From Legionella sp. PC997 (GTDB lineage: Bacteria; Pseudomonadota; Gammaproteobacteria; Legionellales; Legionellaceae), in contig NZ_CP059576.1 of the NCBI RefSeq assembly GCF_014109825.1, positions 2,134,001 through 2,198,000 of the forward strand: 64,000 nt of DNA. Reading direction: 5' to 3'. Positions 1-10,770 of the stretch are shown here, one piece after another. A program made the translations under genes and the position numbers. The notes under the pieces were generated by a model, which had not been told where the DNA came from, did no database searches, and saw nothing but the letters and a program-made list of their open reading frames with translations. The first letter of the stretch is position 1; every line of letters starts with the position of its first letter.

Positions 1-611
1 TTAATAATTATTGCATGATCAGATTCTTCCGGAAAATACTCAGCCAATCGTAAAAAATTATTAAGTAATGCACTATCAGGCGAAGCAAAACGGACTATCT
101 GGCATCGGCTTAAAACTGTTGGTAATACGGTACTTAATTGCCGGGCTAAAAGTAAAAAAATGGTCTGGGGCGCGGGTTCTTCCAAAATCTTTAGTAAGGA
201 ATTTGCAGCAGCAGTGTTCATGCGATCGGCCGATTCAATTACAATCAACCGATGCTTAGCCCGCTGTGGAGTTAAATAGGCGTAACTTTGTAGTTCCCTG
301 ATCTGATCAATTTTAATGGGTCCACCATTTTTTTCTGGCTTAACCCATTTCACATCAGGATGCTCGCCGCGAGCAACCATTTGACAATCAGCACATTCAA
401 GGCAAGGTTCATTTTGTTTCTTTCTACAGAAAAACAACTGAGTTAATTTTCTGATTAAATCATTAAAGGCATGATCAAACGATCCTACATATAACATCGA
501 CTGAGGTATACGATTGTTGACCCATGCAGATTGAATCTGAGTCCACTGTGATTGATAGCGTTTCTTTTCATCCAGAGAAGAAAGGCTCTGCAGTTCATTA
601 ACGTGAGTCAT
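1..611 (-). CDS. holB: DNA polymerase III subunit delta' (partial, C-terminus beyond window)
   Basis: Clamp-loader subunit delta', which helps load the sliding clamp in the DnaX complex. The frame is open from an ATG at 609-611 to the left edge, giving about 203 N-terminal residues. Four cysteines (about C62, C70, C73, C76) form the zinc module typical of DnaX/HolB proteins, and a stretch rich in SLLKILEEP and SRCQ follows, as expected for this AAA+ family. The start overlaps the tmk stop as ATGA, so the two genes are translationally coupled, and tmk-holB is a conserved pair. The N-terminus lacks a good Walker A motif, which fits delta' rather than DnaX. The gene is truncated only by the window edge. 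Confidence 0.9.
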   Translation of the reverse strand, partial: MTHVNELQSLSSLDEKKRYQSQWTQIQSAWVNNRIPQSMLYVGSFDHAFNDLIRKLTQLFFCRKKQNEPCLECADCQMVARGEHPDVKWVKPEKNGGPIKIDQIRELQSYAYLTPQRAKHRLIVIESADRMNTAAANSLLKILEEPAPQTIFLLLARQLSTVLPTVLSRCQIVRFASPDSALLNNFLRLAEYFPEESDHAIII

Positions 612-1246
612 TGCTGCTGCTCTATAAATTTATTCATTGCATTTTGAATGGATTGTTTGACTTCATGCAATGGGCGTCGTGCGTCAATAGTTACGGTATT
701 ATCACACAACTCAACATAATGAATATAGCGTTCATGGACTCGATGAAAAAAATCAATCGACTGCTGCTCAATTCTATCCACTTCACCTCTGGATTTAACG
801 CGCCTCATTCCTTCTTCAGGAGTAATATCCAAATATAAAGTCAAATCGGGTTTAAATCCATGCAGTGCAAAAGAAGATAAACGATTAATCATCTCTTGAT
901 CTAATCCTCTTCCACCACCTTGATATGCCATAGTGGATAGTTCAAATCGATCCGCAATAACCCATATTCCTTGCCGTAATGAAGGCTTAATAACTTCTTC
1001 AAGAAGCTGAATTCTGGCTGTATAAAGTAATAACAATTCGCTTCGATTATCCAAAGTATCTCTGTATTCTGGATTTTTAATCAAATCACGCAAAATCTCG
1101 CCTAGAACCGTGCCACCTGGTTCTCGTGTTGTTAGCGTTTTGATATCTCTTTTTTCTAGCAGTTCTATAACCGTGTTTATCGCAGTGGATTTACCGGCCC
1201 CTTCCAATCCTTCAATAACAATTAACTTCCCGGTTGAAGACAACAT
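608..1246 (-). CDS. tmk: Thymidylate kinase
   Basis: Phosphorylates dTMP to dTDP in dTTP synthesis, in the cytoplasm. The 212 residues match the usual family length. The P-loop GLEGAGKST lies at about residues 13-21, the DR(F/Y) substrate motif appears as DRFELST at about 97-103, and a LID-like segment (QGGGRGLD) follows. It overlaps the upstream mltG stop by 1 bp and the downstream holB start by 4 bp, so mltG-tmk-holB is one tightly coupled operon. Confidence 0.97.
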   Translation of the reverse strand: MLSSTGKLIVIEGLEGAGKSTAINTVIELLEKRDIKTLTTREPGGTVLGEILRDLIKNPEYRDTLDNRSELLLLYTARIQLLEEVIKPSLRQGIWVIADRFELSTMAYQGGGRGLDQEMINRLSSFALHGFKPDLTLYLDITPEEGMRRVKSRGEVDRIEQQSIDFFHRVHERYIHYVELCDNTVTIDARRPLHEVKQSIQNAMNKFIEQQQ

Positions 1247-2241
1247 TAGAAATCCTTCCGTTTATATTGATTAATTGCTTGCTTTTGTTGTTGATAAGTT
1301 TCAGAAAACTGATGAGTTCCATCCCCTTTAGCAACAAAATATAAATAATTGGATAATTGAGGGTGGGCTGCAGCATCTAATGACTCTTTGCCTACCATGG
1401 CAATAGGGGTTGGAGGTAATCCTCGATAATGGTATGAGTTATAAGGTGAATCGATTAGTAAATCATTATGAGATAGTTTTCCAGTATAGGCCGCCCCTAA
1501 ACCATAAATAACGGTCGGATCCATCTGCAAAGGCATTTTTTTATTTAAGCGGTTGATCATTACCCCGGAAATTAGCTTCCGCTCTTGTGGAACAGCGGTT
1601 TCCTTTTCTATAATTGAGGCCGCTATTAGTAACTCATAGGGATTCTTATAGGGCAAATTTGATTCTCTGTTGGCCCAACTTAAATTCAAATAATTAATTA
1701 AATTACGATGCGCATGTTCTAACAAACTTTTACCAGTGCTTCCACCCCGATATTGGTATGTGTCAGCAAGCAATAATCCTTCAGCATTCGGGTGATCGTC
1801 TTTGATTGAATTCCAATCTTGTGGATGATAATTCAAATAAGCGGCTTTGAGTAAATCTTGGGAAATTTTTTGCTGGGTTGTCCCTGCAATAATTGTAAAA
1901 TTTTGCGTTAAGACATCTCCTGCTACCACTCGATGAACTAATTGCATTGCAGTTTCACCGGGTGTTACTTGATAAACCCCTGCTTTGAGCTGTGAAGACA
2001 AGCCTGAAGCACGAATCATCATGAGAAGCATTGAACTGGAGTTGATTAAATTTTTATCTTTTAATATTTTTACAAACTGTGAGGCAGTGGCTGTTCGATC
2101 TAGAGTAATAATAACGGGGGAACCCTGCTTAGGAACAATAGGTTTAGTAATTTGAATATAGGCAACCAAAAAGAAGATAAAAAAAGACATAAAAAACAGT
2201 ACAACATATAGTGTTAGTTTTTTATGTCTTGGAAATGTCAT
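1246..2241 (-). CDS. mltG: Endolytic murein transglycosylase MltG (YceG family)
   Basis: Inner-membrane lytic transglycosylase that cleaves nascent glycan strands and is thought to terminate peptidoglycan polymerisation. It has 331 residues: one N-terminal transmembrane helix (about residues 10-30, very hydrophobic, after a basic stretch), then a periplasmic LysM-like region and the YceG catalytic domain. The catalytic glutamate is in the conserved segment AASIIEKET. It sits between fabF and tmk. In many gammaproteobacteria pabC lies between fabF and mltG, but here fabF and mltG abut directly and pabC is absent. Confidence 0.95.
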   Translation of the reverse strand: MTFPRHKKLTLYVVLFFMSFFIFFLVAYIQITKPIVPKQGSPVIITLDRTATASQFVKILKDKNLINSSSMLLMMIRASGLSSQLKAGVYQVTPGETAMQLVHRVVAGDVLTQNFTIIAGTTQQKISQDLLKAAYLNYHPQDWNSIKDDHPNAEGLLLADTYQYRGGSTGKSLLEHAHRNLINYLNLSWANRESNLPYKNPYELLIAASIIEKETAVPQERKLISGVMINRLNKKMPLQMDPTVIYGLGAAYTGKLSHNDLLIDSPYNSYHYRGLPPTPIAMVGKESLDAAAHPQLSNYLYFVAKGDGTHQFSETYQQQKQAINQYKRKDF

Positions 2242-3480
2242 TTACACACGCTTAAATAGTAAACTACCATTTGTTCCACCAAAACCGAGTGAGTTACTAA
2301 GAACATAATTAATAGCTCGTTTTTGAGGTGTGTAGGGTACATAGTTCAAATCACACCCTTCATCTGGATTATCTAAATTAATAGTAGGGGGAGCGATTTG
2401 ATCTCTAATTGCTAAAATACTAAATATAGCTTCAACAGCTCCTGCCGCACCCAGTAGATGACCTGTCATTGATTTTGTAGAACTCACAGCTAAATCATAA
2501 GCGTGTTGTTTAAATATACGCTTAATTGCTTTTGTTTCATTTAAATCATTAAGATAAGTCGAAGTACCATGTGCATTGATATAATCAACTTGCTCATGAT
2601 CTATACCTGCATCATGTATGGCGGCTTCCATCGCTCGAGCGGCACCATCAGCATCATCATCAGGAGCAGTAATATGAAAAGCATCACCCGACATACCAAA
2701 CCCTACCAGTTCGGCATAAATTTTTGCACCACGAGCTTTCGCATGTTCATATTCTTCTAATACAAGAATGCCCGCCCCTTCGCCCATAACAAAACCGTCC
2801 CTATCTTTATCAAAAGGTCTAGATGCTTTTTCGGGCTCATCATTACGTTTAGATAAAGATCGCACTGCAGAAAATCCTGCTAGGCATAGTGGGGTTAAGG
2901 TCATTTCAGCGCCACCACATACCATAACATCAGCATCACCATAAGCAATCATACGTGCAGCAAGACCAATATTATGGGTTCCAGTAGTGCACGCAGTAAC
3001 AACAGCAATATTGGGACCCTTGAGCTGATGTCTAATTGAAATCTGTCCAGCAACCATATTTATGATACCTGCCGGAATAAAAAAAGGAGAAACTTTGCGG
3101 GGACCGCCCGCCACCAGTTTATCCTGATTATTGGTAATTGTCTGGATGCCGCCAATACCTGCACCCACTGCTACACCAATACGATTTGATAAATTTGCGT
3201 CAATCTTCAAGCCCGAATCACGCATTGCTTCATCAGCCGCAGCAATGCCATATTGGGTAAATACATCCATTTTACGCGCATCTTTAAGTGGAACATAGTT
3301 CTCAATATTAAAATTCTTAACTTTAGCCCATATGCGTGTGCTGTATTCGCTGGCATCAAATTCATCTGCCAAAACAACACCACTTTTACCTGCTAATATA
3401 TTTTGCCAAGTTTCTTCTACATTAAGACCGACAGGGGTAATCATACCCATACCAGTAATCACTATACGCCGCTTATTCAA
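2242..3480 (-). CDS. fabF: Beta-ketoacyl-ACP synthase II
   Basis: Condensing enzyme of fatty acid elongation (malonyl-ACP plus acyl-ACP). The catalytic cysteine lies in VTACTTGTH, the two active-site histidines in NAHGTST and [13 protein letters not shown], and the C-terminal GFGGTN loop is present. The longest open frame begins at an ATG at 3507. The better start is TTG at 3480, preceded at good spacing by a GAGGAG ribosome-binding site, which gives 412 residues starting at the conserved NKRRIVITG, close to the E. coli length. It lies about 70 bp downstream of acpP in the fab operon. Confidence 0.95.
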   Translation of the reverse strand: MNKRRIVITGMGMITPVGLNVEETWQNILAGKSGVVLADEFDASEYSTRIWAKVKNFNIENYVPLKDARKMDVFTQYGIAAADEAMRDSGLKIDANLSNRIGVAVGAGIGGIQTITNNQDKLVAGGPRKVSPFFIPAGIINMVAGQISIRHQLKGPNIAVVTACTTGTHNIGLAARMIAYGDADVMVCGGAEMTLTPLCLAGFSAVRSLSKRNDEPEKASRPFDKDRDGFVMGEGAGILVLEEYEHAKARGAKIYAELVGFGMSGDAFHITAPDDDADGAARAMEAAIHDAGIDHEQVDYINAHGTSTYLNDLNETKAIKRIFKQHAYDLAVSSTKSMTGHLLGAAGAVEAIFSILAIRDQIAPPTINLDNPDEGCDLNYVPYTPQKRAINYVLSNSLGFGGTNGSLLFKRV

Positions 3481-3551
3481 TGAAAGCTCCTCGTAAAACA
3501 TTCTCATTCCTCTCCCACATACAGGTAGGAGAGAAAGAGATCAAGCAAATA

Positions 3552-3800
3552 TTATGCTTCTTCTTTATTTAAATTTGATTCAATATAATCAATCGCTTCT
3601 TGAATCGTGGTAATTTTTTCAGCTTTCTCATCAGGAATTTCTGTTTCAAATTCTTCTTCAAGGGCCATAACCAATTCCACAGTATCTAAAGAGTCAGCAC
3701 CTAAATCATCAACAAATGATGCATCATTCTTCAGTTCTTCTTCTTTAACGCCTAGTTGTTCAACAACAATTTTGCGAACACGCTCTTCAACTGTACTCAT
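3552..3800 (-). CDS. acpP: Acyl carrier protein
   Basis: Carrier of growing acyl chains via 4'-phosphopantetheine. It is an 82-residue, strongly acidic helical protein with the invariant attachment motif DSLD (serine at about residue 37) in [18 protein letters not shown]. It is slightly longer than the 77-78 residues of E. coli because of its C-terminal tail. A gap of about 200 bp separates it from fabG upstream. That is longer than other gaps in this cluster and probably holds its own promoter, as known for acpP in other bacteria (inference). Confidence 0.97.
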   Translation of the reverse strand: MSTVEERVRKIVVEQLGVKEEELKNDASFVDDLGADSLDTVELVMALEEEFETEIPDEKAEKITTIQEAIDYIESNLNKEEA

Positions 3801-4007
3801 AACTTGATTTTCCTCTTTCGGTTGATAGAAATTTAAAAAAATTTCGGGTTATTAACATACTACTTCCACTTAATTTTTCTTGCTTGGTTAATAAATCAAA
3901 ATACATTTTATAACCTAATCAATTACTTATATTTTAAGCAACCCAAACAACCAAAGTTAAATGGAAGTGGTATAGTTTATTCATTTATACAGATAACGCA
4001 AGTGCAT

Positions 4008-4751
4008 TTAGTCCATATACATGCCGCCATTGACATGAATTGTTTCGCCTGTGATATATTTAGCACTATCTGATGCTAAAAATGCTACAGCTTCGGCTAT
4101 ATCGTTAGGCTCTCCTAGCTTCCGCATAGGAATTCTCTTTAACATTTCCTCCTTTACCATCTCAGGTAAAGCAGCTGTCATATCTGTATCAATAAAACCA
4201 GGTGCAACCACATTCACAGTTATTCCTCGGCTTCCAATTTCTTGTGCTAAGGACTTACTGAATCCAACGATACCTGCTTTTGCTGCAGTATAGTTTACCT
4301 GCCCTGAATTTCCACTTGAACCCACAACTGATCCAATAGAAATAATACGTCCCCATCGTGCTCTAAACATAGGTTTAATACAAATTTTAGACATTTTGTA
4401 TATTGAATTCAAATTCGTTTCAATTACCTTATACCACTCCTCGTCATCCATACGCAGTAATAAATTATCTGATGTGATCCCTGCATTATTCACTAATATC
4501 GAAGGAGATTGATTCTCATGAGTCAGTTCACCAATTACCTGCTCTATTTGTTCCGAATTGGTAACATCAAGAACCAGACCTTTTCCAGATAACTTTTCTT
4601 TCTCAAAGTAGGCATTAATAGCTTGAGCACCTTGTTCTGTAGTCGCTGTACCAAATACAAAAGCACCTTGTTGCGCTAATTTAAGGGCTATAGCCTGACC
4701 AATTCCTCGGCTTGCGCCAGTAACTAAGGCAATTTTTCCCTCTAGACTCAT
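4008..4751 (-). CDS. fabG: 3-oxoacyl-ACP reductase
   Basis: NADPH-dependent reduction of 3-ketoacyl-ACP in fatty acid elongation. It is a short-chain dehydrogenase of 247 residues: the nucleotide-binding TGASRGIG is near the N-terminus, NNAG is at about 88-91, the catalytic Ser/Tyr/Lys are in GSVVGSSGN and YTAAKAG, and the C-terminus is the typical ITGETIHVNGGMYMD. It lies between fabD (49 bp upstream) and acpP in the conserved fabHDG-acpP-fabF order. Confidence 0.97.
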   Translation of the reverse strand: MSLEGKIALVTGASRGIGQAIALKLAQQGAFVFGTATTEQGAQAINAYFEKEKLSGKGLVLDVTNSEQIEQVIGELTHENQSPSILVNNAGITSDNLLLRMDDEEWYKVIETNLNSIYKMSKICIKPMFRARWGRIISIGSVVGSSGNSGQVNYTAAKAGIVGFSKSLAQEIGSRGITVNVVAPGFIDTDMTAALPEMVKEEMLKRIPMRKLGEPNDIAEAVAFLASDSAKYITGETIHVNGGMYMD

Positions 4752-4800
4752 TATGTATTCCTCGATAGAAAATATTTATTTTTAAGGTTGTACCTTTGAA

Positions 4801-5739
4801 TTATGCAAATTGTTCTTCAAGTTGATCCAGACTAATAGTATCGTAAACACTAATAGTATTTAAGCTTCTATCTATTCTTTTAATTAATCCGCTTAACACT
4901 TTCCCTGGGCCACATTCTAAAATAAGCTCTATGCCAAGATTTTTAAAGAGCTGGATTGTTTCAACCCAACGAACAGGACTATATAATTGCTCTTTTAGCT
5001 TTTCGCGTATGTGTTGTTCCGAATGATAAACGCTTAAATCTACATTGCTTACTACATCTGTTTTTGTGTTTTTGAATTCAATTTTAGCCAGATATTCTGC
5101 AAAAGATACCGCCGCTTCAGATAATAAGGGACAATGGCATGGAACACTTACAGGAATTACTTTGGCCAGACGGGCACCCGCTTCTTCAGCTAATCCTAGT
5201 ATGCGCATAACAGCTGGAGTATGCCCCGCAACAACAACTTGTCCGATTGCGTTATAATTAGCAGGTGTTACAACCTCATGTTCTTGACTCGCTTCCTTGC
5301 ATAAAGACATTACTTGCTCATCGGTTAAGCCCACAATCGCTGCCATAGCACCTAAACCCAAAGGCACCGCATTTTGCATTACCTGTCCTCGACGAGAAAC
5401 TAAACATGCAGCATCAAATAATGATAATGCATCAGCGCAAACCAATGCAGCATATTCCCCCAGACTATGGCCAGCCATAATCATGGGCTGAGCAATACCA
5501 TGTTGGATTAATACTCTATATACAGCCACATCAGCAGTTAGCATTGCGACTTGTGTATGTTCTGTTTGATTCAGTTTTTCTTCCGGCCCATGTTGCACAA
5601 GTTTCCATAAATCATAACCCACTGCTTCTGATGCCTCCGCAAAAGTTTTTACGACAATAGGATACTGCAACTCAAAATCAGCCAACATACCTACTGATTG
5701 TGAACCTTGCCCAGGAAATACAAATGCTGTTTTTACCAT
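4801..5739 (-). CDS. fabD: Malonyl-CoA:ACP transacylase
   Basis: Transfers malonyl from CoA to ACP, supplying the extender unit for FabF/FabH. The protein has 312 residues with the N-terminal FPGQGSQ, the nucleophile elbow GHSLGEYAAL (serine at about 92) and the C-terminal GPGKVLSGLIKR, all standard for the family. It is followed by fabG after 49 bp and preceded by fabH after 56 bp in the leftward fab operon. Confidence 0.97.
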   Translation of the reverse strand: MVKTAFVFPGQGSQSVGMLADFELQYPIVVKTFAEASEAVGYDLWKLVQHGPEEKLNQTEHTQVAMLTADVAVYRVLIQHGIAQPMIMAGHSLGEYAALVCADALSLFDAACLVSRRGQVMQNAVPLGLGAMAAIVGLTDEQVMSLCKEASQEHEVVTPANYNAIGQVVVAGHTPAVMRILGLAEEAGARLAKVIPVSVPCHCPLLSEAAVSFAEYLAKIEFKNTKTDVVSNVDLSVYHSEQHIREKLKEQLYSPVRWVETIQLFKNLGIELILECGPGKVLSGLIKRIDRSLNTISVYDTISLDQLEEQFA

Positions 5740-5795
5740 TTAAAAATAGCTCCGAACTAAAATTTAATTCAAAATGTTGATGAAAAAAAAAATTA

Positions 5796-6749
5796 TTAAT
5801 AACGAATTACCATAGCTCCCCAAGTCATTCCACCACCGAAGGACTCAATCAATAACAACTCATCTCTTTTAATCTGATTGGTCCGAATAGAATGATCCAG
5901 AGCCAAGGGGATAGAAGCAGCCGAAGTATTACCCTGGCTACCGATGGTAACAATGACTTGTGACATAGGCAGGTCAAGTTTTTTAGCAATGGCCTGTATG
6001 ATACGCATATTAGCTTGATGAGGAATCAACCATTGAATATCTGATTTTTTCAAATGGCTCGCCTCTAGAACTTCATCAACAACATCGCCCATAATTTTGA
6101 CGGCAATTTTAAATACTTCATTACCACGCATGCTAATCGTTGCACGTTGATTCTCAAAGGTGGCATTACTAAGATTTAACAATTTTTCAGCATCATAAGC
6201 GGCATGTAACACACTTCCCATAACACCTTGTTTATCACTGGCACTTAAAACCACTGCTCCAGCACCATCCCCAAATAAAACACAGGTTGAGCGATCAGTC
6301 CAATCTACTGCTCGAGACATGCTTTCACTACCAATGACTAGTACATTTTTTGCTGCACCGGATGTAATATACTGTTTTGCGATATCCATGACGTAAACAA
6401 AACCACTACATGCAGCACCGACATCAAAAGCAGGGATAGGTCGTTTCATTTTTAAAGCATGTTGAACATAACAAGCTACTCCTGGAAAAAAATGATCAGG
6501 AGTACATGTAGCAACCAATATCAAATCGATTTCATCAGCATTTAAATTCGAAGCAATCAATGCTTGCTCGGCAGCTTTGGAAGCCATGTAGGAGGTTGTT
6601 TCATAAGGTTGTGCTACACTACGGCTGCTAATGCCGGTTCTGGTAACAATCCACTCATCAGTAGTGTCCAACATTGACTCGAGTTCAAGATTGGTAAGTT
6701 GCTTTTCAGGAATATAACTTCCGGTACCAAGTATTACAGCATTCTTCAT
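5796..6749 (-). CDS. fabH: Beta-ketoacyl-ACP synthase III
   Basis: Initiates fatty acid synthesis by condensing acetyl-CoA with malonyl-ACP. It has 317 residues, with the catalytic cysteine in [10 protein letters not shown], histidine in IPHQANMRI and asparagine in [10 protein letters not shown], the Cys-His-Asn triad of FabH. The C-terminus [15 protein letters not shown] is typical. The start overlaps the plsX stop (ATGA), so translation is coupled to phospholipid synthesis. Confidence 0.97.
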   Translation of the reverse strand: MKNAVILGTGSYIPEKQLTNLELESMLDTTDEWIVTRTGISSRSVAQPYETTSYMASKAAEQALIASNLNADEIDLILVATCTPDHFFPGVACYVQHALKMKRPIPAFDVGAACSGFVYVMDIAKQYITSGAAKNVLVIGSESMSRAVDWTDRSTCVLFGDGAGAVVLSASDKQGVMGSVLHAAYDAEKLLNLSNATFENQRATISMRGNEVFKIAVKIMGDVVDEVLEASHLKKSDIQWLIPHQANMRIIQAIAKKLDLPMSQVIVTIGSQGNTSAASIPLALDHSIRTNQIKRDELLLIESFGGGMTWGAMVIRY

Positions 6750-7774
6750 AACAGCAATCCCTGATTTATAAAATCATTTATTTGGACACGTACTAAATCT
6801 ACAACGTTATTTTTAACCTCAAGAACGGCTTGTTCAATAGCATGTTGGAACCCTAGTTCATTAGCGCCACCATGGCTTTTTACTACAATACCATTCAAAC
6901 CGAGCATACTTGCGCCATTATAACGAGAAGGATCGAAGCGGTTCTTAAGATGCTTTAATGCCGGCCGGGCAATTAAAGCGGAAAGTTTGGTATACCAATT
7001 TCTATTGAATGACTCCATGAGTAAACTTAGAAATAGCTTTGCAAGGCCTTCACTCGCTTTTAAGGCTACATTCCCCACAAAACCGTCACAAACCACCAGA
7101 TCTACCTCTCCGGAGTAAAAATGATCACCTTCTACATACCCAACATAGTTCATAATCTCGCATTCAGCAAGCATATGAGCTGTGCGCTTCACTTGATCAT
7201 TTCCCTTCATTTCCTCAACGCCAATGTTTAATAAGGCGATTTTAGGTTTAGGCTTATTGGCTACCGCTTGTACCAATGCAGATCCCATAACTGCAAACTG
7301 AAATAAATGTTCTGCACAAGAATCTACATTAGCACCCAAATCAATTACCCATGTTCTACCCTTCATAGTGGGTAGTTCAGAAACAATTGCAGGCCTATCG
7401 ATTCCAGGTAAGGTCTTTAAAACATAGCGTGCTGTAGCCATTAAAGCACCAGTATTCCCAGCACTAACACAAGCCTGGGCCATACCTTCCTTCACCAAAT
7501 TAATGGCTACACGCATGGAGGAATCTTTTTTATTACGCAAAGCATGTGAAGGCAATTCATCCATAGCCACAACTTCAGAAGCATGAACTATGGAAAATTG
7601 ATTTGAAGATGCTACGCCCTGTTTTTTTAGAAAAGCATTAATCTTGTCGTGTACTCCAACAAGAATAAGTTTCAAATCAGGATCATTCTTTGCTGCACGA
7701 ATACAGGCAGGAATCACAACATTTAAACCATGATCCCCACCCATCGCATCAATTGCAATGGTGATATTTTTCAA
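6746..7774 (-). CDS. plsX: Phosphate acyltransferase PlsX
   Basis: Makes acyl-phosphate from acyl-ACP for glycerol-3-phosphate acylation, at the membrane surface. The 342 residues start with the family hallmark [11 protein letters not shown], and [10 protein letters not shown] and DLGANVDS follow further in. It is flanked by rpmF upstream (5 bp) and fabH downstream (4-bp overlap), the rpmF-plsX-fabH order conserved across proteobacteria. Confidence 0.97.
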   Translation of the reverse strand: MKNITIAIDAMGGDHGLNVVIPACIRAAKNDPDLKLILVGVHDKINAFLKKQGVASSNQFSIVHASEVVAMDELPSHALRNKKDSSMRVAINLVKEGMAQACVSAGNTGALMATARYVLKTLPGIDRPAIVSELPTMKGRTWVIDLGANVDSCAEHLFQFAVMGSALVQAVANKPKPKIALLNIGVEEMKGNDQVKRTAHMLAECEIMNYVGYVEGDHFYSGEVDLVVCDGFVGNVALKASEGLAKLFLSLLMESFNRNWYTKLSALIARPALKHLKNRFDPSRYNGASMLGLNGIVVKSHGGANELGFQHAIEQAVLEVKNNVVDLVRVQINDFINQGLLL

Positions 7775-7779
7775 GAAAA

Positions 7780-7971
7780 TTACTCTTGTTCGTAAACAGT
7801 ATCAGTGTCAATAATTTTTCTACCACGATAGTAACCATCTGGAGTCATATGATGACGAAGATGAGTTTCACCAGTAGTTTCATCAACAGACAATGTTGGC
7901 TTTGTCAAAGCATCATGCGAACGACGCATGTCACGACGTGAGCGTGACTTTTTATTTTGTTGTACAGCCAT
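7780..7971 (-). CDS. rpmF: 50S ribosomal protein L32
   Basis: Small basic ribosomal protein of 63 residues starting [17 protein letters not shown], the usual L32 N-terminus. The frame extends upstream to 7989, but the ATG at 7971 has an AGGAG site 7 bases away and gives the conserved length, so it is preferred. The gene lies between yceD and plsX, linking ribosome and lipid synthesis in one transcript. Confidence 0.96.
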   Translation of the reverse strand: MAVQQNKKSRSRRDMRRSHDALTKPTLSVDETTGETHLRHHMTPDGYYRGRKIIDTDTVYEQE

Positions 7972-8034
7972 TGTATTACTCCTAAACAAATTGCATTCAT
8001 AAAGCGGGAATATTAGTGTTAATTAGATAAAATT

Positions 8035-8463
8035 TCAATAAAATTCATTTTTTCCCACTAAAATTTGATTTATTTCACTGCTGCAATCATCAATTCTTGG
8101 ATGAAATTGAGGCGCATAGAGATGTAACTCATCAATTAATACATCTTCCAAGCTCACCTGCAAATTTTCGGAAACAATACATTCGTAATGTTCTAATATC
8201 TGTTCTGCCCTTTCATCATTCCGACATACAGCAACTACAGTCATATTATCATATGGAAAATTAAATTCGTCCAGACAACGCTGGCATTGAATGAGTAAAT
8301 CACCTTTAACATGAAGATGGATTAAATAAAAATCTTCTTTAGCTTCAACATGATAAGTAGTATCCAACTGACAGGGAGAAGTAATAAAATTAGGTAACCT
8401 CTCGCTGAGTGTGACCTTTTTAGTTTGTTGGCCTTGTTTAACCATTTCTTGTAAGTGCAGCAT
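8035..8463 (-). CDS. yceD: YceD family protein (DUF177), possible 23S rRNA accumulation protein
   Basis: A 142-residue protein of the DUF177/YceD family. It is recognised by its position immediately upstream of rpmF and by the CQRCLDEF segment at mid-protein, the conserved paired-cysteine motif. In E. coli YceD is linked to 23S rRNA accumulation (family knowledge). It is the first gene of the leftward yceD-rpmF-plsX-fab operon, and the 119 bp to the divergent mnmA gene probably hold both promoters. Confidence 0.88.
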   Translation of the reverse strand: MLHLQEMVKQGQQTKKVTLSERLPNFITSPCQLDTTYHVEAKEDFYLIHLHVKGDLLIQCQRCLDEFNFPYDNMTVVAVCRNDERAEQILEHYECIVSENLQVSLEDVLIDELHLYAPQFHPRIDDCSSEINQILVGKNEFY

Positions 8464-8582
8464 TATTGTCGTATCCTAAAGAGTTATATTTTTCGAATAA
8501 TACTATTATAGAACAGCAGTTTGTGATCTATTTGCCACACTACAGTTCTAAATCCTAGAATATTAAGCGGTATCTTAATTTT

Positions 8583-9668
8583 ATGAAAGCTAAAGTTATT
8601 GTTGGAATGTCTGGTGGTGTTGACTCATCTGTTGCAGCATGGTTATTAAAAGAATCAGGTTATCAAGTTGAAGGCTTGTTCATGAAAAACTGGGAACAAG
8701 ACGATAAAGATGGATTCTGTCCCGCGGCCATAGACCTTGCTGATGCCCAAGCTGTATGTAATCAATTAAAGATTCCACTACATACGGTTAATTTTTCTGA
8801 AAACTATTGGCAAAGGGTGTTTACGCATTTTTTAAGCGAATATGAAAAAGGAAGAACGCCAAATCCTGACGTATTGTGTAATAAAGAAATCAAATTTAAT
8901 GCTTTTTTAAATCATGCATTAACACTTGGAGCTGATTACATTGCAACAGGACATTATGCTAAAAATAAAATAGTGGGGGACGTTGGACTTTTATACAAAG
9001 CTAAAGATCGTGATAAAGATCAAACCTATTTCTTGCATGCGGTAGATCCTAAGGCTCTAGCAAAAACCCTGTTTCCAATTGGCGATTATACAAAACCAGA
9101 AATTAGAGAGTTTGCAAAAAAATTAGGTTTAGTTACTCAAGCAAAAAAAGATTCGACGGGTATTTGCTTTATTGGTGAAAAACGTTTTAAATCTTTTTTA
9201 CAAGAGTTCATTTTAGCACGACCTGGGCAAATAAAAAGCGCTGACGGCAAAGTTTTAGGAAAGCATGATGGGTTAATGTTTTACACTTTAGGCCAACGTC
9301 AGGGTCTAGGCATTGGGGGTTTACACAATTCAACCGATGATCCTTGGTATGTTGTCGATAAAGAAGTAGCTACTAATACCTTATATGTAGCACAAGGAAG
9401 TCAACATCCTATGCTTTTTGCACAAGGACTGATTTGCGGTCCAATTCATTGGTTAGCTGATTGTAAGGATAACTTACCTCTTACCTGTTACGCTAAAACA
9501 CGATATAGGCAAGCGGAACAAGGCTGCATGATTTCTCCTCAAAATGAGAATCAGCATTATGTGATGTTTTCGAATCCACAAAGAGCAGTTACCCCAGGAC
9601 AATATGTAGTTTTTTATGATAAAAACCAATGTCTGGGCGGTGCTACTATTGAACAAATTATTCGATAA
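8583..9668 (+). CDS. mnmA: tRNA-specific 2-thiouridylase MnmA
   Basis: Thiolates U34 of tRNA(Glu/Gln/Lys). The 361 residues show the PP-loop [10 protein letters not shown] at about 8-17, the catalytic cysteine in [12 protein letters not shown] (about 100), and the second catalytic cysteine in STGICFIGE (about 197). A C-terminal beta-barrel domain follows. It is divergent from yceD and is followed 36 bp later by erpA. Both handle sulfur, since the thiolation uses sulfur relayed from cysteine. Confidence 0.97.
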   Translation: MKAKVIVGMSGGVDSSVAAWLLKESGYQVEGLFMKNWEQDDKDGFCPAAIDLADAQAVCNQLKIPLHTVNFSENYWQRVFTHFLSEYEKGRTPNPDVLCNKEIKFNAFLNHALTLGADYIATGHYAKNKIVGDVGLLYKAKDRDKDQTYFLHAVDPKALAKTLFPIGDYTKPEIREFAKKLGLVTQAKKDSTGICFIGEKRFKSFLQEFILARPGQIKSADGKVLGKHDGLMFYTLGQRQGLGIGGLHNSTDDPWYVVDKEVATNTLYVAQGSQHPMLFAQGLICGPIHWLADCKDNLPLTCYAKTRYRQAEQGCMISPQNENQHYVMFSNPQRAVTPGQYVVFYDKNQCLGGATIEQIIR

Positions 9669-9704
9669 TTGAGTTATAATTTATATGATACAACGGGAGT
9701 TAAA

Positions 9705-10094
9705 ATGGCTGCTATTGATATATCCCCAACTACCAGCGACATTCACTTTTCTGTCAGTGCAGCAGATAAAGTGGCAGAGCTAATAAAAGAAGAAGATAAT
9801 TTAAACTTGAACCTCCGTGTCTCCATAACAGGTGGGGGGTGTTCTGGGTTTCAGTATGGATTTAGTTTTGATGAAGAAGTCAATGAAGACGATACTGTAG
9901 TCATTCAGCAATGTTCAGATGGTGTGTCTTCAGTAAAACTTCTGGTTGACTCAATGAGCTATCAGTATTTACATGATGCTGAAATTGATTATGTCCAAGG
10001 AATACAAGGCGAACAATTTGTTATTCGTAATCCAAACGCAAAAACCACTTGCGGATGCGGCTCTTCATTTAGCATTGATGATGAGGATGATTAG
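9705..10094 (+). CDS. erpA: Iron-sulfur cluster insertion protein ErpA
   Basis: A-type Fe-S carrier that delivers clusters to apoproteins. The frame opens at 9669, but the ATG at 9705 follows a GGGAG site and gives about 129 residues. The three ligand cysteines are in [11 protein letters not shown] and near the C-terminus in TTCGCGSSF. The short acidic tail (SIDDEDD) is unremarkable. ErpA is preferred over IscA because no isc genes are adjacent, but the two are close relatives. Confidence 0.92.
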   Translation: MAAIDISPTTSDIHFSVSAADKVAELIKEEDNLNLNLRVSITGGGCSGFQYGFSFDEEVNEDDTVVIQQCSDGVSSVKLLVDSMSYQYLHDAEIDYVQGIQGEQFVIRNPNAKTTCGCGSSFSIDDEDD

Positions 10095-10110
10095 TAATAT
10101 TGCTAATATA

Positions 10111-10154
10111 ATCAAGTGTAATGAGGCAAATTCACTTTGCCCATTATACTTGAT
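10111..10154. terminator. Long hairpin between convergent erpA and L,D-transpeptidase gene
   Basis: The arms atcaagtgtaatg...ggcaaa and tttgcc..attatacttgat pair over about 18 bp with two interruptions and a 5-base loop. It sits 16 bp after the erpA stop and 10 bp beyond the end of the leftward gene, the place for a bidirectional terminator. There is no strong T-run. Confidence 0.7.
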
Positions 10155-10163
10155 AATTCCAAA

Positions 10164-10637
10164 TCAATAAGATTTAACAATAACTTTAGTTCCTATTTTA
10201 ATAAAATTTTTACTAAGCCATTTAGCATCGCCTGGATGTACTCTAATACACCCATGGCTCGCATTATAGTTTGGGACTTCATACGAACCATGAATTGCAT
10301 AATATTTAGAAAAGAACATGCAGTATGGCATTGGTGAACCACCGCGTCCTACAGGATAACGACTCGATACACATCCTGGCCCACCCTTGCTCCAAATAGT
10401 AAAAACACCACTTGGTGTTTTACATCCTCTGTGAATATCGGGGCAATATTTTTTACCACCAGATCCTTTTCCTACTCGCACAACTTTACCATTTGAATCA
10501 ATAGCCTTCCATGTCAAGGTATTAGGGTTGAAAACAAAGGTGTTTGCTAAAGCTGCGGGAGACCAGAAAAGTAATAGGAGTAGAGGAATTATTAAAAAAT
10601 AAACTAATGAAAATAAAATAGAACTTTGTTTTTCCAT
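10164..10637 (-). CDS. L,D-transpeptidase, YkuD family, membrane-anchored or secreted
   Basis: Predicted periplasmic peptidoglycan-modifying enzyme (3-3 cross-links or lipoprotein attachment). The 157 residues comprise an N-terminal hydrophobic segment (about 8-31) and a YkuD domain ending in the catalytic signature YNASHGCIRVHPGDAKWL, with the upstream histidine in YAIHGSYEVP. It is a clear paralog of the lipoprotein at 25067-25639. The two share the GSGGKKYC/SGGMDYC, MPYCM and SHGCIRV segments, including cysteines that could form disulfides. Monocistronic. Confidence 0.9.
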   Translation of the reverse strand: MEKQSSILFSLVYFLIIPLLLLLFWSPAALANTFVFNPNTLTWKAIDSNGKVVRVGKGSGGKKYCPDIHRGCKTPSGVFTIWSKGGPGCVSSRYPVGRGGSPMPYCMFFSKYYAIHGSYEVPNYNASHGCIRVHPGDAKWLSKNFIKIGTKVIVKSY

Positions 10638-10770
10638 AGTAATTCCTAAATGATTTATCCATCTTCATCTTAATTTTAGTTTATTTTTTGACCAACACAA
10701 ATTGTTTTTAAGCAAAGTAGAAATATTTGTCCTACTATTTAATGGAAGGATATTAAAAGGGTAACCAATC

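Noticed and set aside
3801..4007. Extra small gene or RNA between acpP and fabG
   Set aside because: No open frame or strong fold seen. The gap is better explained as an acpP promoter/leader region.
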